DNA of 64,000 nucleotides from Stenotrophomonas panacihumi (GTDB lineage Bacteria; Pseudomonadota; Gammaproteobacteria; Xanthomonadales; Xanthomonadaceae), in assembly GCF_001431645.1 (NCBI RefSeq), contig NZ_LLXU01000035.1, positions 1-64,000 on the forward strand. Reading direction: 5' to 3'. Of this stretch, positions 26,256 through 36,000 are shown piece after piece. Each line of letters begins with the position of its first letter. Position 1 is the first letter of the stretch. The translations under genes were made by a program, and so were the position numbers. The notes beneath the pieces are model-generated. The model was not told the DNA's origin and searched no databases. It was given only the letters and a program-made list of their open reading frames with translations.

Positions 26256-26513
26256 CTACTCCTGCCCGCGGCGAGTGGCGAGGGTGTCCAAGGTCATCGT
26301 CCAAGCGGCCAATTCCTCGAGGTACGCCTGCCGATAGTCAAATCCCTGCCCGACCATGCCCCCGGCGCGTTCAACGGCGCGCCTGGCATGCCAGCTGGCC
26401 TTGACCTGACCGAGGCTGGAGTGCGAGTGGATAAGCGTCGTGGCAACCCAGCTCAACGCGTCGCACCGGCCCCGCAGGTGCTCAATGATCTCGGCATCCG
26501 TGGGCTCGCGCAT
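26256..26513 (-). CDS. second prophage member of the same small family, 85 aa
   Basis: The pattern LRGRCDALSWVATTLIHSHS, then ASWHARR, GFDYRQAYLEELAAW and TLDTLA parallels 25959-26219 and the host gene 20566-20844, though it is more diverged. Two tandem copies in one prophage suggest duplication and division of labour, or two partners of a hetero-oligomer. Confidence 0.55.
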   Translation of the reverse strand: MREPTDAEIIEHLRGRCDALSWVATTLIHSHSSLGQVKASWHARRAVERAGGMVGQGFDYRQAYLEELAAWTMTLDTLATRRGQE

Positions 26514-26553
26514 AGACTTCTCCGCGCAAAAAGGTATCTCGAAGGATCATGGC

Positions 26554-26829
26554 TCACGTCTTTGCGGCAGCCTTCTTTGCTGGACTGAAGGTGACGACGA
26601 GATCCGAGCGCCATCGAGGGTAGAGCTTGATGGCTTCCTCTAGCAATATGCCTCTCTCAGGCAACCAAACGTCGCCTTCCCACACTATGAAATTCAGCTG
26701 ATCTACAGCCATGACCCTAAAGAGCGCCATGTCCGATTGATCCCAGTGCTTCCCAGGGTGAACCCTGTTGAACCTTCGGGCAGCTTCGTGCGCACCGAGC
26801 GTATCGCTGACATAAAGCACCTCATCCAT
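26554..26829 (-). CDS. hypothetical prophage protein, 91 aa
   Basis: The protein has mixed alpha/beta character (DEVLYVSDTLGAHEAARRFN, LNFIVWEGDVWLPERG) and a basic Ala/Lys tail (PAKKAAAKT) that could touch nucleic acid. It is lower in GC than the phage structural genes. No family recognised. An 89-base gap separates it from the SRAP gene. Confidence 0.5.
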   Translation of the reverse strand: MDEVLYVSDTLGAHEAARRFNRVHPGKHWDQSDMALFRVMAVDQLNFIVWEGDVWLPERGILLEEAIKLYPRWRSDLVVTFSPAKKAAAKT

Positions 26830-26918
26830 GGCGCACCCCGTGGGTTAGGTTTCGCCCATAGATCAACCACATCGGCATAAAATTTGCGTGAAGCATTCGC
26901 CCGGACCGCTCAGAGCGA

Positions 26919-27851
26919 CTAGGCCGCCAGCCTATGCTCGTAGAAGGGATGCTGCTTATCGTCGAATATCGCGTACAGGGCGGCCAGGTTGTTCGGGTCG
27001 GGGTTGAGCCAGGCGTCGACGTGCTCGGGCTTGATGTTGATGATCGTCCGGTCGTGGCCGGCGGCGGCGACCTCGGGCTCGGGCTCGTCGGTGATGGCCG
27101 CGAAGCTCAGCAGGTCGGGCTCCACGCCCTTCGGATCCGTCCAGGCTGACCACAGGCAGGCCACCAGCATGGGCTGGCGGTCGCGCGGCGTGAACTGGAT
27201 GACCTGGTTCTTGCCGTCCGGACCCTCGACGTTCTCGTAGAAGGTGTCCACCACCAAGATGCCGTGCCGCCGGCCGAAGGCCTCGCGCCAGTAGCTCTCC
27301 AGGCTGTCCCGCCGGGCGTTGTAGGTCCCAGGGTACTTCGTGTCATAGAAGGCCGGCTTGCCCTCCAGCCGGCACTGGTAGCGCATGGGCTTGATGACTC
27401 GCCTTCCGCCCTCCATGACGATCACTGGCGCATAGACGCCGGGGAAGATCCGGCTGTCGCGCGACAGGGGCTCGGTACGTCGCAGGTCGGCCAGCTTCTG
27501 CTCGGCTTGTGCGATCTTGTTGCCGGCCACGCGCACGTCATTCTCCGCCTTCTTGGTGACCTTGGTCTGCAGCGCCCGCTCGGCGTTGTTGAGCCGTGTC
27601 TTCTGCTCGAACAGCTGCTTCTCCCAGCGGGAAGCCTCGTCCTGGTTCCAATCGCAGATCTCGGCCGCGATCGAGGCGACCTCCGCTTGGTCGGAGAGAA
27701 GAAAGCCATCGTCCATCGCCTTCGGGGTCTTCGGCCGAGCCTTACCGGGGTCGTGGAAGTACAGCTTCGCGAAGTCGTCCAACGACATCACGGCGCCGTA
27801 GTTGCGCACCAGCTTCCGGTAGTCGGCGATCACCTGGGCGGAGTAGCACAT
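26919..27851 (-). CDS. SOS response-associated peptidase (SRAP/HMCES/YedK family), 310 aa
   Basis: The protein starts MCYSAQ, so the second residue is the essential cysteine exposed after methionine removal. SRAP proteins crosslink to abasic sites in single-stranded DNA and protect them. Further family signatures are the MRYQCRLEGKP region, RRHGILVVDTFYENV with the active glutamate, and HDRTIINIKPEHVDAWL near the end. A helical insertion (residues about 70-125, rich in Lys/Glu/Gln) makes it longer than E. coli YedK (222 aa). In a prophage cargo zone it may guard replicating phage DNA. Confidence 0.88.
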   Translation of the reverse strand: MCYSAQVIADYRKLVRNYGAVMSLDDFAKLYFHDPGKARPKTPKAMDDGFLLSDQAEVASIAAEICDWNQDEASRWEKQLFEQKTRLNNAERALQTKVTKKAENDVRVAGNKIAQAEQKLADLRRTEPLSRDSRIFPGVYAPVIVMEGGRRVIKPMRYQCRLEGKPAFYDTKYPGTYNARRDSLESYWREAFGRRHGILVVDTFYENVEGPDGKNQVIQFTPRDRQPMLVACLWSAWTDPKGVEPDLLSFAAITDEPEPEVAAAGHDRTIINIKPEHVDAWLNPDPNNLAALYAIFDDKQHPFYEHRLAA

Positions 27852-27854
27852 CGG

Positions 27855-28082
27855 TCAGGCAGCCTCGTCGATCGGCGGGATCAGCCCGTTGCGGGCCAGC
27901 ATACCCAAGGCCTGATGCTCGACCCAGTCTCGGTCGGCGCCCGGCGCAGCCGCATCGGCGATCGTCTCGACCATGGCCGCGAAGGCTTCGAAGAAGTGGT
28001 GCTCCTGGGTGGCGAGCAGCCCGGGCATGCTGCCCCCGAGCTGGTCCAGATGCGCCTGCAGTTGATCTCGGGTCAGAGCCAT
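27855..28082 (-). CDS. hypothetical protein, 75 aa
   Basis: A short helical, acidic protein (FFEAFAAMVETIADAAAPG) ending 3 bases before the SRAP start, so the two are probably co-translated. It overlaps the upstream gene by 10 bases. No family recognised. Confidence 0.5.
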   Translation of the reverse strand: MALTRDQLQAHLDQLGGSMPGLLATQEHHFFEAFAAMVETIADAAAPGADRDWVEHQALGMLARNGLIPPIDEAA

Positions 28083-28294
28083 GGCTCGTCCTCCGGTTGG
28101 GACGACAGGCTAGGCCCGGTTCCGTTGAGGCGGCGTAGACGGGCAGCCTCCCGGCGCAGCCGCGCCACGGCATCCGCGTGGCGGCACCAGGCCCGCCAGC
28201 CCCGCCCGCGCGGCGGGGGCATGCTCTCGATCTGCCGCTCGATGGCTTCCGCCCGCTGAGCGGCCTCGCGGGCCTTGGTATTGGCTTTGCGCAT
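28073..28294 (-). CDS. hypothetical basic helical protein, 73 aa
   Basis: Starting at MRKANTKAREAAQRAEAIER, it is arginine-rich and predicted to be largely helical (WCRHADAVARLRREAARLRR), which suggests nucleic-acid or protein binding. An upstream ATG at 28324 would add 10 residues. It is the first gene of the SRAP operon. No family recognised. Confidence 0.45.
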   Translation of the reverse strand: MRKANTKAREAAQRAEAIERQIESMPPPRGRGWRAWCRHADAVARLRREAARLRRLNGTGPSLSSQPEDEPWL

Positions 28295-28465
28295 GGCCGG
28301 GAGGATGAATTGAGGCCGTCGCATGTGCTGCGACCTGTCACTTCGAACGTATTTCCGAAGACCCTGCAGCGGGAACCTTCTCCTGCCCGGCTGGCCGACG
28401 CAGATTTGCGCGAGGACCGGGATGTCCGGCGGCTACGGTGGCCGCTCACTCTCAGGAGAGAACCC

Positions 28466-28744
28466 ATGCGTTCGTTCGCACTGCTCATAATCGCCGCAGC
28501 CCTTGCCGGCTGCTTCACCACCCGCTCGCCCTCCCAGCAGATCCACAGCTACCACAGCGCCCATTCTGCCGATCTGGTCCGGGCCTGCATCGCGGAGCGA
28601 TTCACGCCGCGCTATTACGGCGGCGTCGAAGTCCAGGGCGGCTGGCCGAAGGCTCCGCTTGGCATACAGATCGACAGCGACGCCGGCGGCTCACGCGTCA
28701 CGACGCGCGGACCGCTCGACCCGCAGCTGGCCAGCTGCCTTTAA
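28466..28744 (+). CDS. small lipoprotein, probable lysogenic-conversion gene, 92 aa
   Basis: A signal peptide ends in a lipobox-like LAGCFTT (C16), so the mature protein should be anchored in the envelope. AGGAGA stands before ATG 28466. The 76-residue mature part has one further pair of cysteines far apart. It lies on the opposite strand at the edge of the tail operon, a place where phages carry envelope proteins that alter the lysogen, for instance by blocking superinfection. That role is inferred from position and targeting only. Confidence 0.6.
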   Translation: MRSFALLIIAAALAGCFTTRSPSQQIHSYHSAHSADLVRACIAERFTPRYYGGVEVQGGWPKAPLGIQIDSDAGGSRVTTRGPLDPQLASCL

Positions 28745-29100
28745 TCTTCAGCAACCTGTGGCAGGGCCTCTTCTGTACCGGCCAGCTGCAGCCGGTGGTC
28801 GACCACCGCCTTGATCATCGCCATCAGCTTCCAGCCCGGCTCGACAGTCTGCTCGCCTGTCGCCGGGTTGGTGACGGTGTAGTCCCCCGCCAGCAGGTCG
28901 GCGATCTGCGCGCTGATCACGCTGACGAAGTCGCGCGAGACCACGAACAGCGGATCGCTGCCATCTCGGGTGACGATCTTCTCGATCGCGAAATCTACGG
29001 TGCCCAGCTGCTCCGCGGTGGCTGCTGTCGGGTTCCACTTCACTGCGATGTTCGGGGCGACCAGCTCGGTGGTGGTGCCCAAGCCCTGCATGGTGATCAT
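28741..29100 (-). CDS. phage protein downstream of tail fibre genes, 119 aa
   Basis: A small acidic protein (MITMQGLGTTTELVAPNIAV). It closes the late operon, 9 bases after the last tail-fibre gene, and converges with the lipoprotein gene, overlapping its stop. Proteins at this place are often tail accessory proteins; I do not recognise this one. Confidence 0.5.
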   Translation of the reverse strand: MITMQGLGTTTELVAPNIAVKWNPTAATAEQLGTVDFAIEKIVTRDGSDPLFVVSRDFVSVISAQIADLLAGDYTVTNPATGEQTVEPGWKLMAMIKAVVDHRLQLAGTEEALPQVAED

Positions 29101-29109
29101 GGCGCTTCC

Positions 29110-29778
29110 TCAGTAGTTGGTGACGTCGAGAATGATTCCGGCGACCGGACCGTTGGCCGCCGACACCGCGCCGGCGATGGTCGCGACCTGAAAGGGGGAT
29201 ACTGTGATCGTGCCGCTACTTACGGATGCGCCGAAGCTCTGCACAACCCCCGCACTTGGGCCTGTGGGGATGGCACGGCCGCCGGGATTCATCGCGACCG
29301 CATATGTGCGCCCGGCCGGGAGGCTGTAGGTCACACCGCTGATCCCATCGTTCGAAACGATGCCCACGACTCGCATGGCCCTCCAGGTGGAATCGAACAC
29401 CACCTCCCCGGCCGCGTTCATCACCTGCAGCCCGTACGTGCCGCGCTCGGCCGGCGCCAGCGTGTCGTAGGCATACCAGTCGAAGGTCGCGCCGACGTCC
29501 GCCCGAACATAGAAATAGGCCCACCAGGAGCCATCGGGGTTCTGCTGCGGGTTGCCCATCGCTACCAGCGAGCCGGAGCGAACGGCGACCAGCGGCCGGC
29601 GATTGAAGCCTCCACCGAACTGCACGGCCACGTAGCTGACATTCGCGCCGGCCAGCGGAAAGTAGATGGTCGTGGTGGTGGCGCTTCCCTTGCTGCGCTG
29701 ATGCAGGTTCTGGTAGCTGCCGTCGATCTGCAGCATGCTGCTGCCGTCCTGGGCCATTACTTGGAAGCCAACAGGCAT
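29110..29778 (-). CDS. putative tail fibre/receptor-binding accessory protein, 222 aa
   Basis: Beta-rich, glycine- and aromatic-rich protein without cysteines (VQFGGGFNRRPLVAVRSG, GSWWAYFYVRADVGATFDWY). Starting at ATG 29778 it overlaps the stop of the previous gene by one base (TGATG), so the two are translationally coupled. Its place behind the host-specificity gene and its composition suggest a distal tail or receptor-contacting protein. Such genes vary strongly between phages, and no named family fits. Confidence 0.6.
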   Translation of the reverse strand: MPVGFQVMAQDGSSMLQIDGSYQNLHQRSKGSATTTTIYFPLAGANVSYVAVQFGGGFNRRPLVAVRSGSLVAMGNPQQNPDGSWWAYFYVRADVGATFDWYAYDTLAPAERGTYGLQVMNAAGEVVFDSTWRAMRVVGIVSNDGISGVTYSLPAGRTYAVAMNPGGRAIPTGPSAGVVQSFGASVSSGTITVSPFQVATIAGAVSAANGPVAGIILDVTNY

Positions 29779-30071
29779 CAGCGCACCCCGTAATACAGGT
29801 CCGCGTCCGTCTGCAGACCTGGCGAGGTAGTGTTGGGTGCGAAGGAAATGGTGCCGCCGCTGATCGTGATCTTGTGGCAGCAGCCGGTGGGGTAAGACCG
29901 GGGAACCGGAATCGCCCACGGCTCCCCAAGCGATGCATCAACAGTTACCGAGCCACTCTCCCCCGCCCCGATATACCGGATACCTACCAGGCGCGACAGG
30001 CGCGTGGTCAGATCTACCGTCAGGTTTCCGGCCGCGTCCCAGGCTTGCAATCCGGCAGGCATCAGGCCCAA
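29778..30071 (-). CDS. small tail-associated protein, 97 aa
   Basis: It begins MGLMPAGLQAWDAAGNLTVD. The same AGLQAWDAAG-type opening resembles the end of the host-specificity protein (YDAAGTLRVRMG), and several phages have such small proteins with the pattern 'G-L-x-V-W-D-x-x-G' behind gpJ. It overlaps gpJ's stop region by 10 bases and is coupled to the following gene. Likely part of the tail tip or fibre. Confidence 0.55.
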   Translation of the reverse strand: MGLMPAGLQAWDAAGNLTVDLTTRLSRLVGIRYIGAGESGSVTVDASLGEPWAIPVPRSYPTGCCHKITISGGTISFAPNTTSPGLQTDADLYYGVR

Positions 30072-33000
30072 GTCCCCATGCGCACTCGGAGCGTTCCGGC
30101 CGCATCATATACGCGCCAGTTGCCCGAGCTGAACTCGGTTCGAGCACCGCCAGCGGGCGCCACGATGTTGAAGTTGTCCGCGACGATGGTGAAGGTTCCC
30201 TTGGTGCCGTTGTTCACCGACTGCACACCCGTGACGTAGCCGTTTGCGTTCAGCGTCACTTGCCACGAAGCGTTGTAGCTGGCGACACCGTTCTCGGCGG
30301 TCGTGACGCGAGCGGTAAGCGACTGCGTGGCGCTGGCCTGCGTCTGCAGGGTCTGATCAGCGCTGTAAACGGTGGCGGGCAGCTGGCCCTGCTCCACCTT
30401 TACTCGACGCACCCCGATGGCCGTGCAGCCCGTGACGCCCTCCCATACGAAGCGCACGCGTGCCGATGCGCAGTTCGACGGCGGAATGAATTGCTTTGCG
30501 TACTGCTGGCGCGTCGCATCACTATCGCTGAAGTTCTTGTTCGGAGAAACGGTGATGGTGGTAACGCTGGTGCCCGTGATCAACGAGCCGTTGCCGTCGT
30601 AGAACTGCAGGTCCATTCGAATCGTGCCGGAGCTGGCATACAACAGGCCGTCCCAGGACAACACGTAGTTGGCACCGGCCGACATCGGGAAAGGCGCGCT
30701 CGTGAAAGCATGGCCACCGCCGTTGATCGAGCTGGGATTGGTGTGCGTGCAGGTGACACCCCAATATGAGTTCTGCCCAGCCAGCCACCCGGCCGTTTCA
30801 CCATCGGGCCACATGCCCAGTTCAAAGCTGCCGTTCGGCATCAGGTTCGGTCGCACAGACGAAGCCGTGGCGGCCACGTTGGTGATCGCCGTACCCTGCG
30901 AGGTGATGGTGTTGCCCTGTGCCGTCACGGTCGCCTGCAACGCGGTGAGCGCGCTCGCATCGGCCTTGCCTGCCACGCTGGCCTGCAAATTGGTGATCGC
31001 CGTGCCCTGCGAGGTAATGGTGTTCTCCGCAGTGGTCACGCGGGTGGTCAACGCAGTGATCGCCGAAGCGTTCGCGATGCCGGCCTGGTTGGCGTTGTAG
31101 GCATCGGTCACGTCCTGCATCATCAGGTTGTCGATCAGCACCGAAGCGTCGAGCACGGAGGTGCTCCCCGGCATGTTGAGCCACGGGCGTGCGCGGATGT
31201 GGCCCGCCGGGACGGTGACGTAACCCGAAATCTTCGTCCAGGCCGTGAGCGTAGAGACGGTCTTGGTGAGGTCGGCGACGGTGGTCCACGCGTTCGTGTT
31301 GGCGCTGTTCTGGCTGTTGACGCCCAGCCGGAACTGCGAAGAGCCCGGCGACGGCTGCGTCACAAGGTCGGCCTTCACCACCGCCTCGAGGTAGTACACG
31401 CGGCCGCCGGAGGTGTCGCCGAACTGGCCGTAGTAGGTGTCGAGATTGGTGGAGTTCGGCGCCACCGTGCGACGCAGGCGAGCCGCGCGGCTGCCCGCAT
31501 ACACGTCGGTCGATTCGGCCACGATGGTGCCGACGCTGGCCGTGTAGATCGTCGCTCCGTCCGCGTAGGACTCGAACCCGAAGTCGTTGACCAAGTTGGG
31601 GCCACGAGCGTTGAGCTGGCCCACCGTGCTGGTGAGCGTGGTGATGCTGGTCGCCTGCGAGGTGATCGAGTTCTCGGCGTTCGTCACTCGAGTGGTGAGC
31701 GCCGTGATGGCCGAGGCGTTAGCAGCATTGGCATTGGAGACTTCGCTGATGCTCGGCTCCCACTGCGTCGCGACTTCGCCCTGCTGGAATTGAGCGTTAT
31801 CCATTTCCATGTACATCGCCTGGCTCGCAGCGGTGGAGTACATGCGATAGAGCACGCGCGCGGCCACGCTGCCCGTCGGCGCGGCGGCCGGAGACGTGTA
31901 GGCATAACGGGTCAGCGTGTCGGTCGGGTTGGTCAGCGGGCCGTTGTCGGTGCGCAGCGTGTTGCCGCTACCGTCCACATACAAAATGATCTGGCGGAAT
32001 TGCAGCGTGGGCGTGCCGCGCAGGAAGGTGCTGAAGGTGTACTTCTGGCCGGCAACGACCTTGGGCCGATTGGCGACTGCGGGCTCGATGCCCAGGTTCT
32101 GACCCGACGCAGTGGAGGTTGCGTCGAGACGCACAACCACGTTGGAACCCGGCAGCGGCGACGCAGGATAGGAGTAGGCCGGCGCAACACCGTTGACAGA
32201 CCAGTTCGTAGGCACCGCCGTGTCGCTGGTGCGCGCCTCGAACGAGCTGTTCAGGAGCAGGTTGTCTCCGCCGATGTTTCCCATGCTCGACTGCAACGAG
32301 GTGATTGCGGTGGCCTGCGAGGACACCGTGTTCTCGACGTTGGTCACGCGCGTGGTGAGTGCGGTGACAGCCGATGCATCCGCCTTGCTTCCGATGTCGC
32401 TCTGCAACTGCGTGATCGCCGCGCCCTGCGAAGTGAGCGCGCTGCCCTGCGCAGTGGTGAGCGTCTGCAGGTTGGTGATCGCCGTGCTGTTGGCCGACAC
32501 GCCGGCCTCAACGTCTCCAACGCGCGAGGTGAGCGACGTGATCGCGTTGCCCTGAGAAGTAATGCTTCCTTCGGCCGTGGCGACGCGCGTGGTCAGCGCG
32601 GTGAGCGCCGAACCCTGAGAGGTAATGTTGCCTTCGGCCGTATCCAGTCGCGTGTCGAGCTGCGTGATGGCGTTGGTGTTGGAAGTAATGCCGCCTTCGG
32701 CCGTGGTGACCCGCGTGTTGAGGTTGGTGATCGCAGTGGTGTTGCCGCTGATACCTGCCTCGGCGTCCTCGACGCGCGAGTCGAGCGCGGTCAGAGCGTT
32801 GCCCTGCGCGGTCACTTCGCCGCCGATGCTGGTCACATCCGTCTGCAGTACGCTGATCGCCACGGAATTGGCGGCGACTTGGTCGGCCAAGCTGGAGTAG
32901 TCGCCCAGGTCTTGCCAGTAGGTAGCATTCGGCGGTTCGATGCCGGCCGGTACATCCTGCGTGGCGGAATACAGGCGCCCCTCGTGCTTCACCATGGAGC

Positions 33001-36000
33001 CGGCGGCATACTCGGCGGTGCTGACCCAATCGGGCGCATCGAGCGCGCTCTGCAGCGCCTGGATCTGCGCGGCCTGTGCGGCGATGTCGCTGCCCTGCTG
33101 CGCCAGCGCGTCGGCCTGCTCAGCGAGCTCCTGCGCCTGATCGGCAAGCTCCTGCGCCTGCTGGCTCAACTGCTCGACAAGCCCTTGCTGTTCCTGTGCG
33201 ACCTGGTTGAAGCCGTTGAGGATGTCCTGCGTGTTCTGGTCGATCTGGCCCTGCTGCTCGGCCTGGATCTCGCCCAGGTTCTTGCCGAGATGCTTCTGAA
33301 CAACGCGCATACCCGTCGAGAGGCGACCGGAGGTATTGCGCGAGCGACAGGCGATCGTCCAGTCCCCGCTCGCCGGCACCACCGATTCGAAGGCGATGGC
33401 GTGATAGCCGTCATTGCCCAACGGCGTCATCTCCTCCCACACCGGATCGGACTGCAGGCCGGGCGCGTAGCGGATCTCGACGCCGGCGAAGTCGGCGGAC
33501 TGGATGGTGTCGGTGAAGAAGCCCCAGGTGTACCGGCGCACGCCGCCGCTGACCTCCTCGACGTCGAAGATGTCCACCAGCACCGGCGCGGCGTCAGCAC
33601 CGGCCGTGGTGTATAGCGTGCTGGCGGCGATGCCGGCCATGCCGTCGGGGTTGTACGGCCGCACCACGATTGCGTAGGTGCCCGCGTGCGGGATGCGCCA
33701 GCTGGCCGACCGGGTCACGCTGGCGGCCACCTGCTCCAGCTCGGCATCGCCGTTGAGGTCGGAGAGCACCACCGTGTTGCCGACCGGGCCGGTAATGGCC
33801 CAGCTGGCCTGCAGCTCGGTGAACACGGTATCGCCCTGCACCACCTGGCGCTCGGTGACCACCAGGTCGCTGGCCACGGGCCGGGTCTGCAGCGCCGACT
33901 GGCTCGGCGCCGGGATGTACTCGCCGGTCTTCACGTAGTGCCAGAACTCCGGCCCCTCCGCGACGACGCTGACGGCCGCGCCCTTCAGGTCGCTCTCCGG
34001 CTGAATGCCGGTAACGCGCACGCGGTAGCCGGGTGTCTGCTTAAAGTCGTAGATCCAGATGGTGTCCCACGCCGGGTTATCGGACGAGTTGCCCGGCAGC
34101 GCGGCGTCGGCGGGCCACGCCTCCACCAGCCTCAGGGTCTTGCTGGTGCCGGCGAAGGACTGAACCTGCATCACGCGGTACATGCGCTCGCCGGGGATGC
34201 GCAGGCCGATGAAGGCGCTCCCTGCGGCTGGCGCCGGCACCTCCTCGTCCAGTTCCAGCGTGACCACGCCCTCGGCGATGCTGGCGCCCATGATCCTCCC
34301 GCCGTAGCCCCACTGGGTCAGGTCGTGCTGCAGGGCGAGCAGGGAAAGGCGTCGATAGGACAGGTGCTCGATGTCCGTGCTGTAGCTGATGCTCTTGTAC
34401 TGGTACAGGCTCTGGGCGAGATGCCAGCGCGCCAGCTGCGCGGCATGCGCCTCGCTGGTGACGCCCTCCCCCGACACCTGGGCGGGGTTGAGCATGGTGG
34501 TGATGCCCGGCGCCGGCACGCGCAGGGTTTTGGCCTCCCAGGCCTGGCTGTCGAGGTAGCTGTACTCGATGCCGTCGGCCGCGTTGGCCAGCGTGTAGTC
34601 GACCTGGAACTGGCCCTTCTTGATGGTGGCCATGTTGACCACGCCGGAAAAGGGCTGCTCGTCCGCCGCCCAGATCACAGAGAGGCGCCCGCTGGCCCAG
34701 CTGATCTGACCGAAGCCCGCCAGTGCCACCGCGTTGAGCACGTCATCGTGGCTGCGGACGTCGGTGATCCAGTTGTCGTAGGTGAAGGCGTTCGCGGCGC
34801 AGTGCAGCATGAAGCCCTTCAGCGCCTCGATGTCGATCTGTTCGTCGGGCAGACCAATGCCCGCGATCCGGCGTCCGGTCTCGTCCACGATGCCGCGGGC
34901 ATAGGCGAGGATCTGCGCTCCAGGGTTGGAGGTCTCTTGGGTGACCCAGTCGGTCCCGTTCCACACCGGAACCGGCGCCGAGTGCGCGACGCAACGGATC
35001 TCGTCGGGCGCGCCGTTGAGCTGCCCAGTGGCCTTCAGCCGCACGCCGATTCGCGGAATGCCGGCATAGCTCGCCTCGTCCTGCTGAACGCTCGTCAGCG
35101 TTGCCCAGGTGAAGTTGGCCTGCGCGCCGCTGCCGTCGGTGTTGAGGCCGGCAGTGCGCACGCGCACGTCGTATTGCCCGGCGGCGACGTCCTTCGTGTA
35201 GCTGACGCGGCGCTGCCGCGGCGTGCTGCCGGTGACCGTGTAGTTCCCGAACACCTGCCACTCGGTCGATCCGGTGGGCCGGTACTGCACCTGGATCTGC
35301 TCGGTATTGGCCTTGTCGCCGCCCTTGCTGGTGCGGTCGTACAGGGTGAACTCCACGCCCACCACCAGCTTGATGGCATCGGCCGAGCCGGTGCGCTGCA
35401 CCCACTGGCCCGGCGTGTGCTTCGGATCGGTGCCGGTGTCCAGCAGCGTGCCGCCGTCCACCACGTCGGCATTGCTGTAGAACGGGATGTCCTCGCTCGG
35501 CATGCCGGCGAAGCCGTTGTGGTAGACCTGCACCCCTTCGAACGAGGACAGCAGGGCATCGCCGTTGTACAGCTCATCGACGTGGTCGACGTTCACGCCC
35601 GGCGCAAGGATGAGCGCCAGATACTGGTCGTCGCCTTCGTACCAGGCGTAGGCGTTGCTGGCGAGGTCCGGCGCGATGCGCAGCGTGCCCAGCAGCAGCC
35701 CCAGCGGCTCGTATGGACGCACCTGGTTGCGCGGTGCGCTGAGGGTGTAGACGTTCTGCCCGGTGCTGGCGTTCTTGGCCTTGTCCGCCTTCGGGCCGAG
35801 CACCTTGTTGATCAGCAGGCTTCCCACCATGTACACGGCCGCCTGCATGGCGCCCACGGCGAAGGCGCCGTACGTGGCGATCATGGCGGCGGTGCCGATA
35901 CCCATGGTGAAGACGGTCAGGGCGATCATGGCCACGATGAACAGTGCGGTCTTGGCCACCGCGCCGCGCACTTCGATCACCTGTCCATGCTTGGGGCGCA

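Noticed and set aside
30800-32800. Repeated units that could suggest a CRISPR array
   Set aside because: They are coding heptad-type repeats of the tail tip protein, uneven in spacing and without unique spacers.
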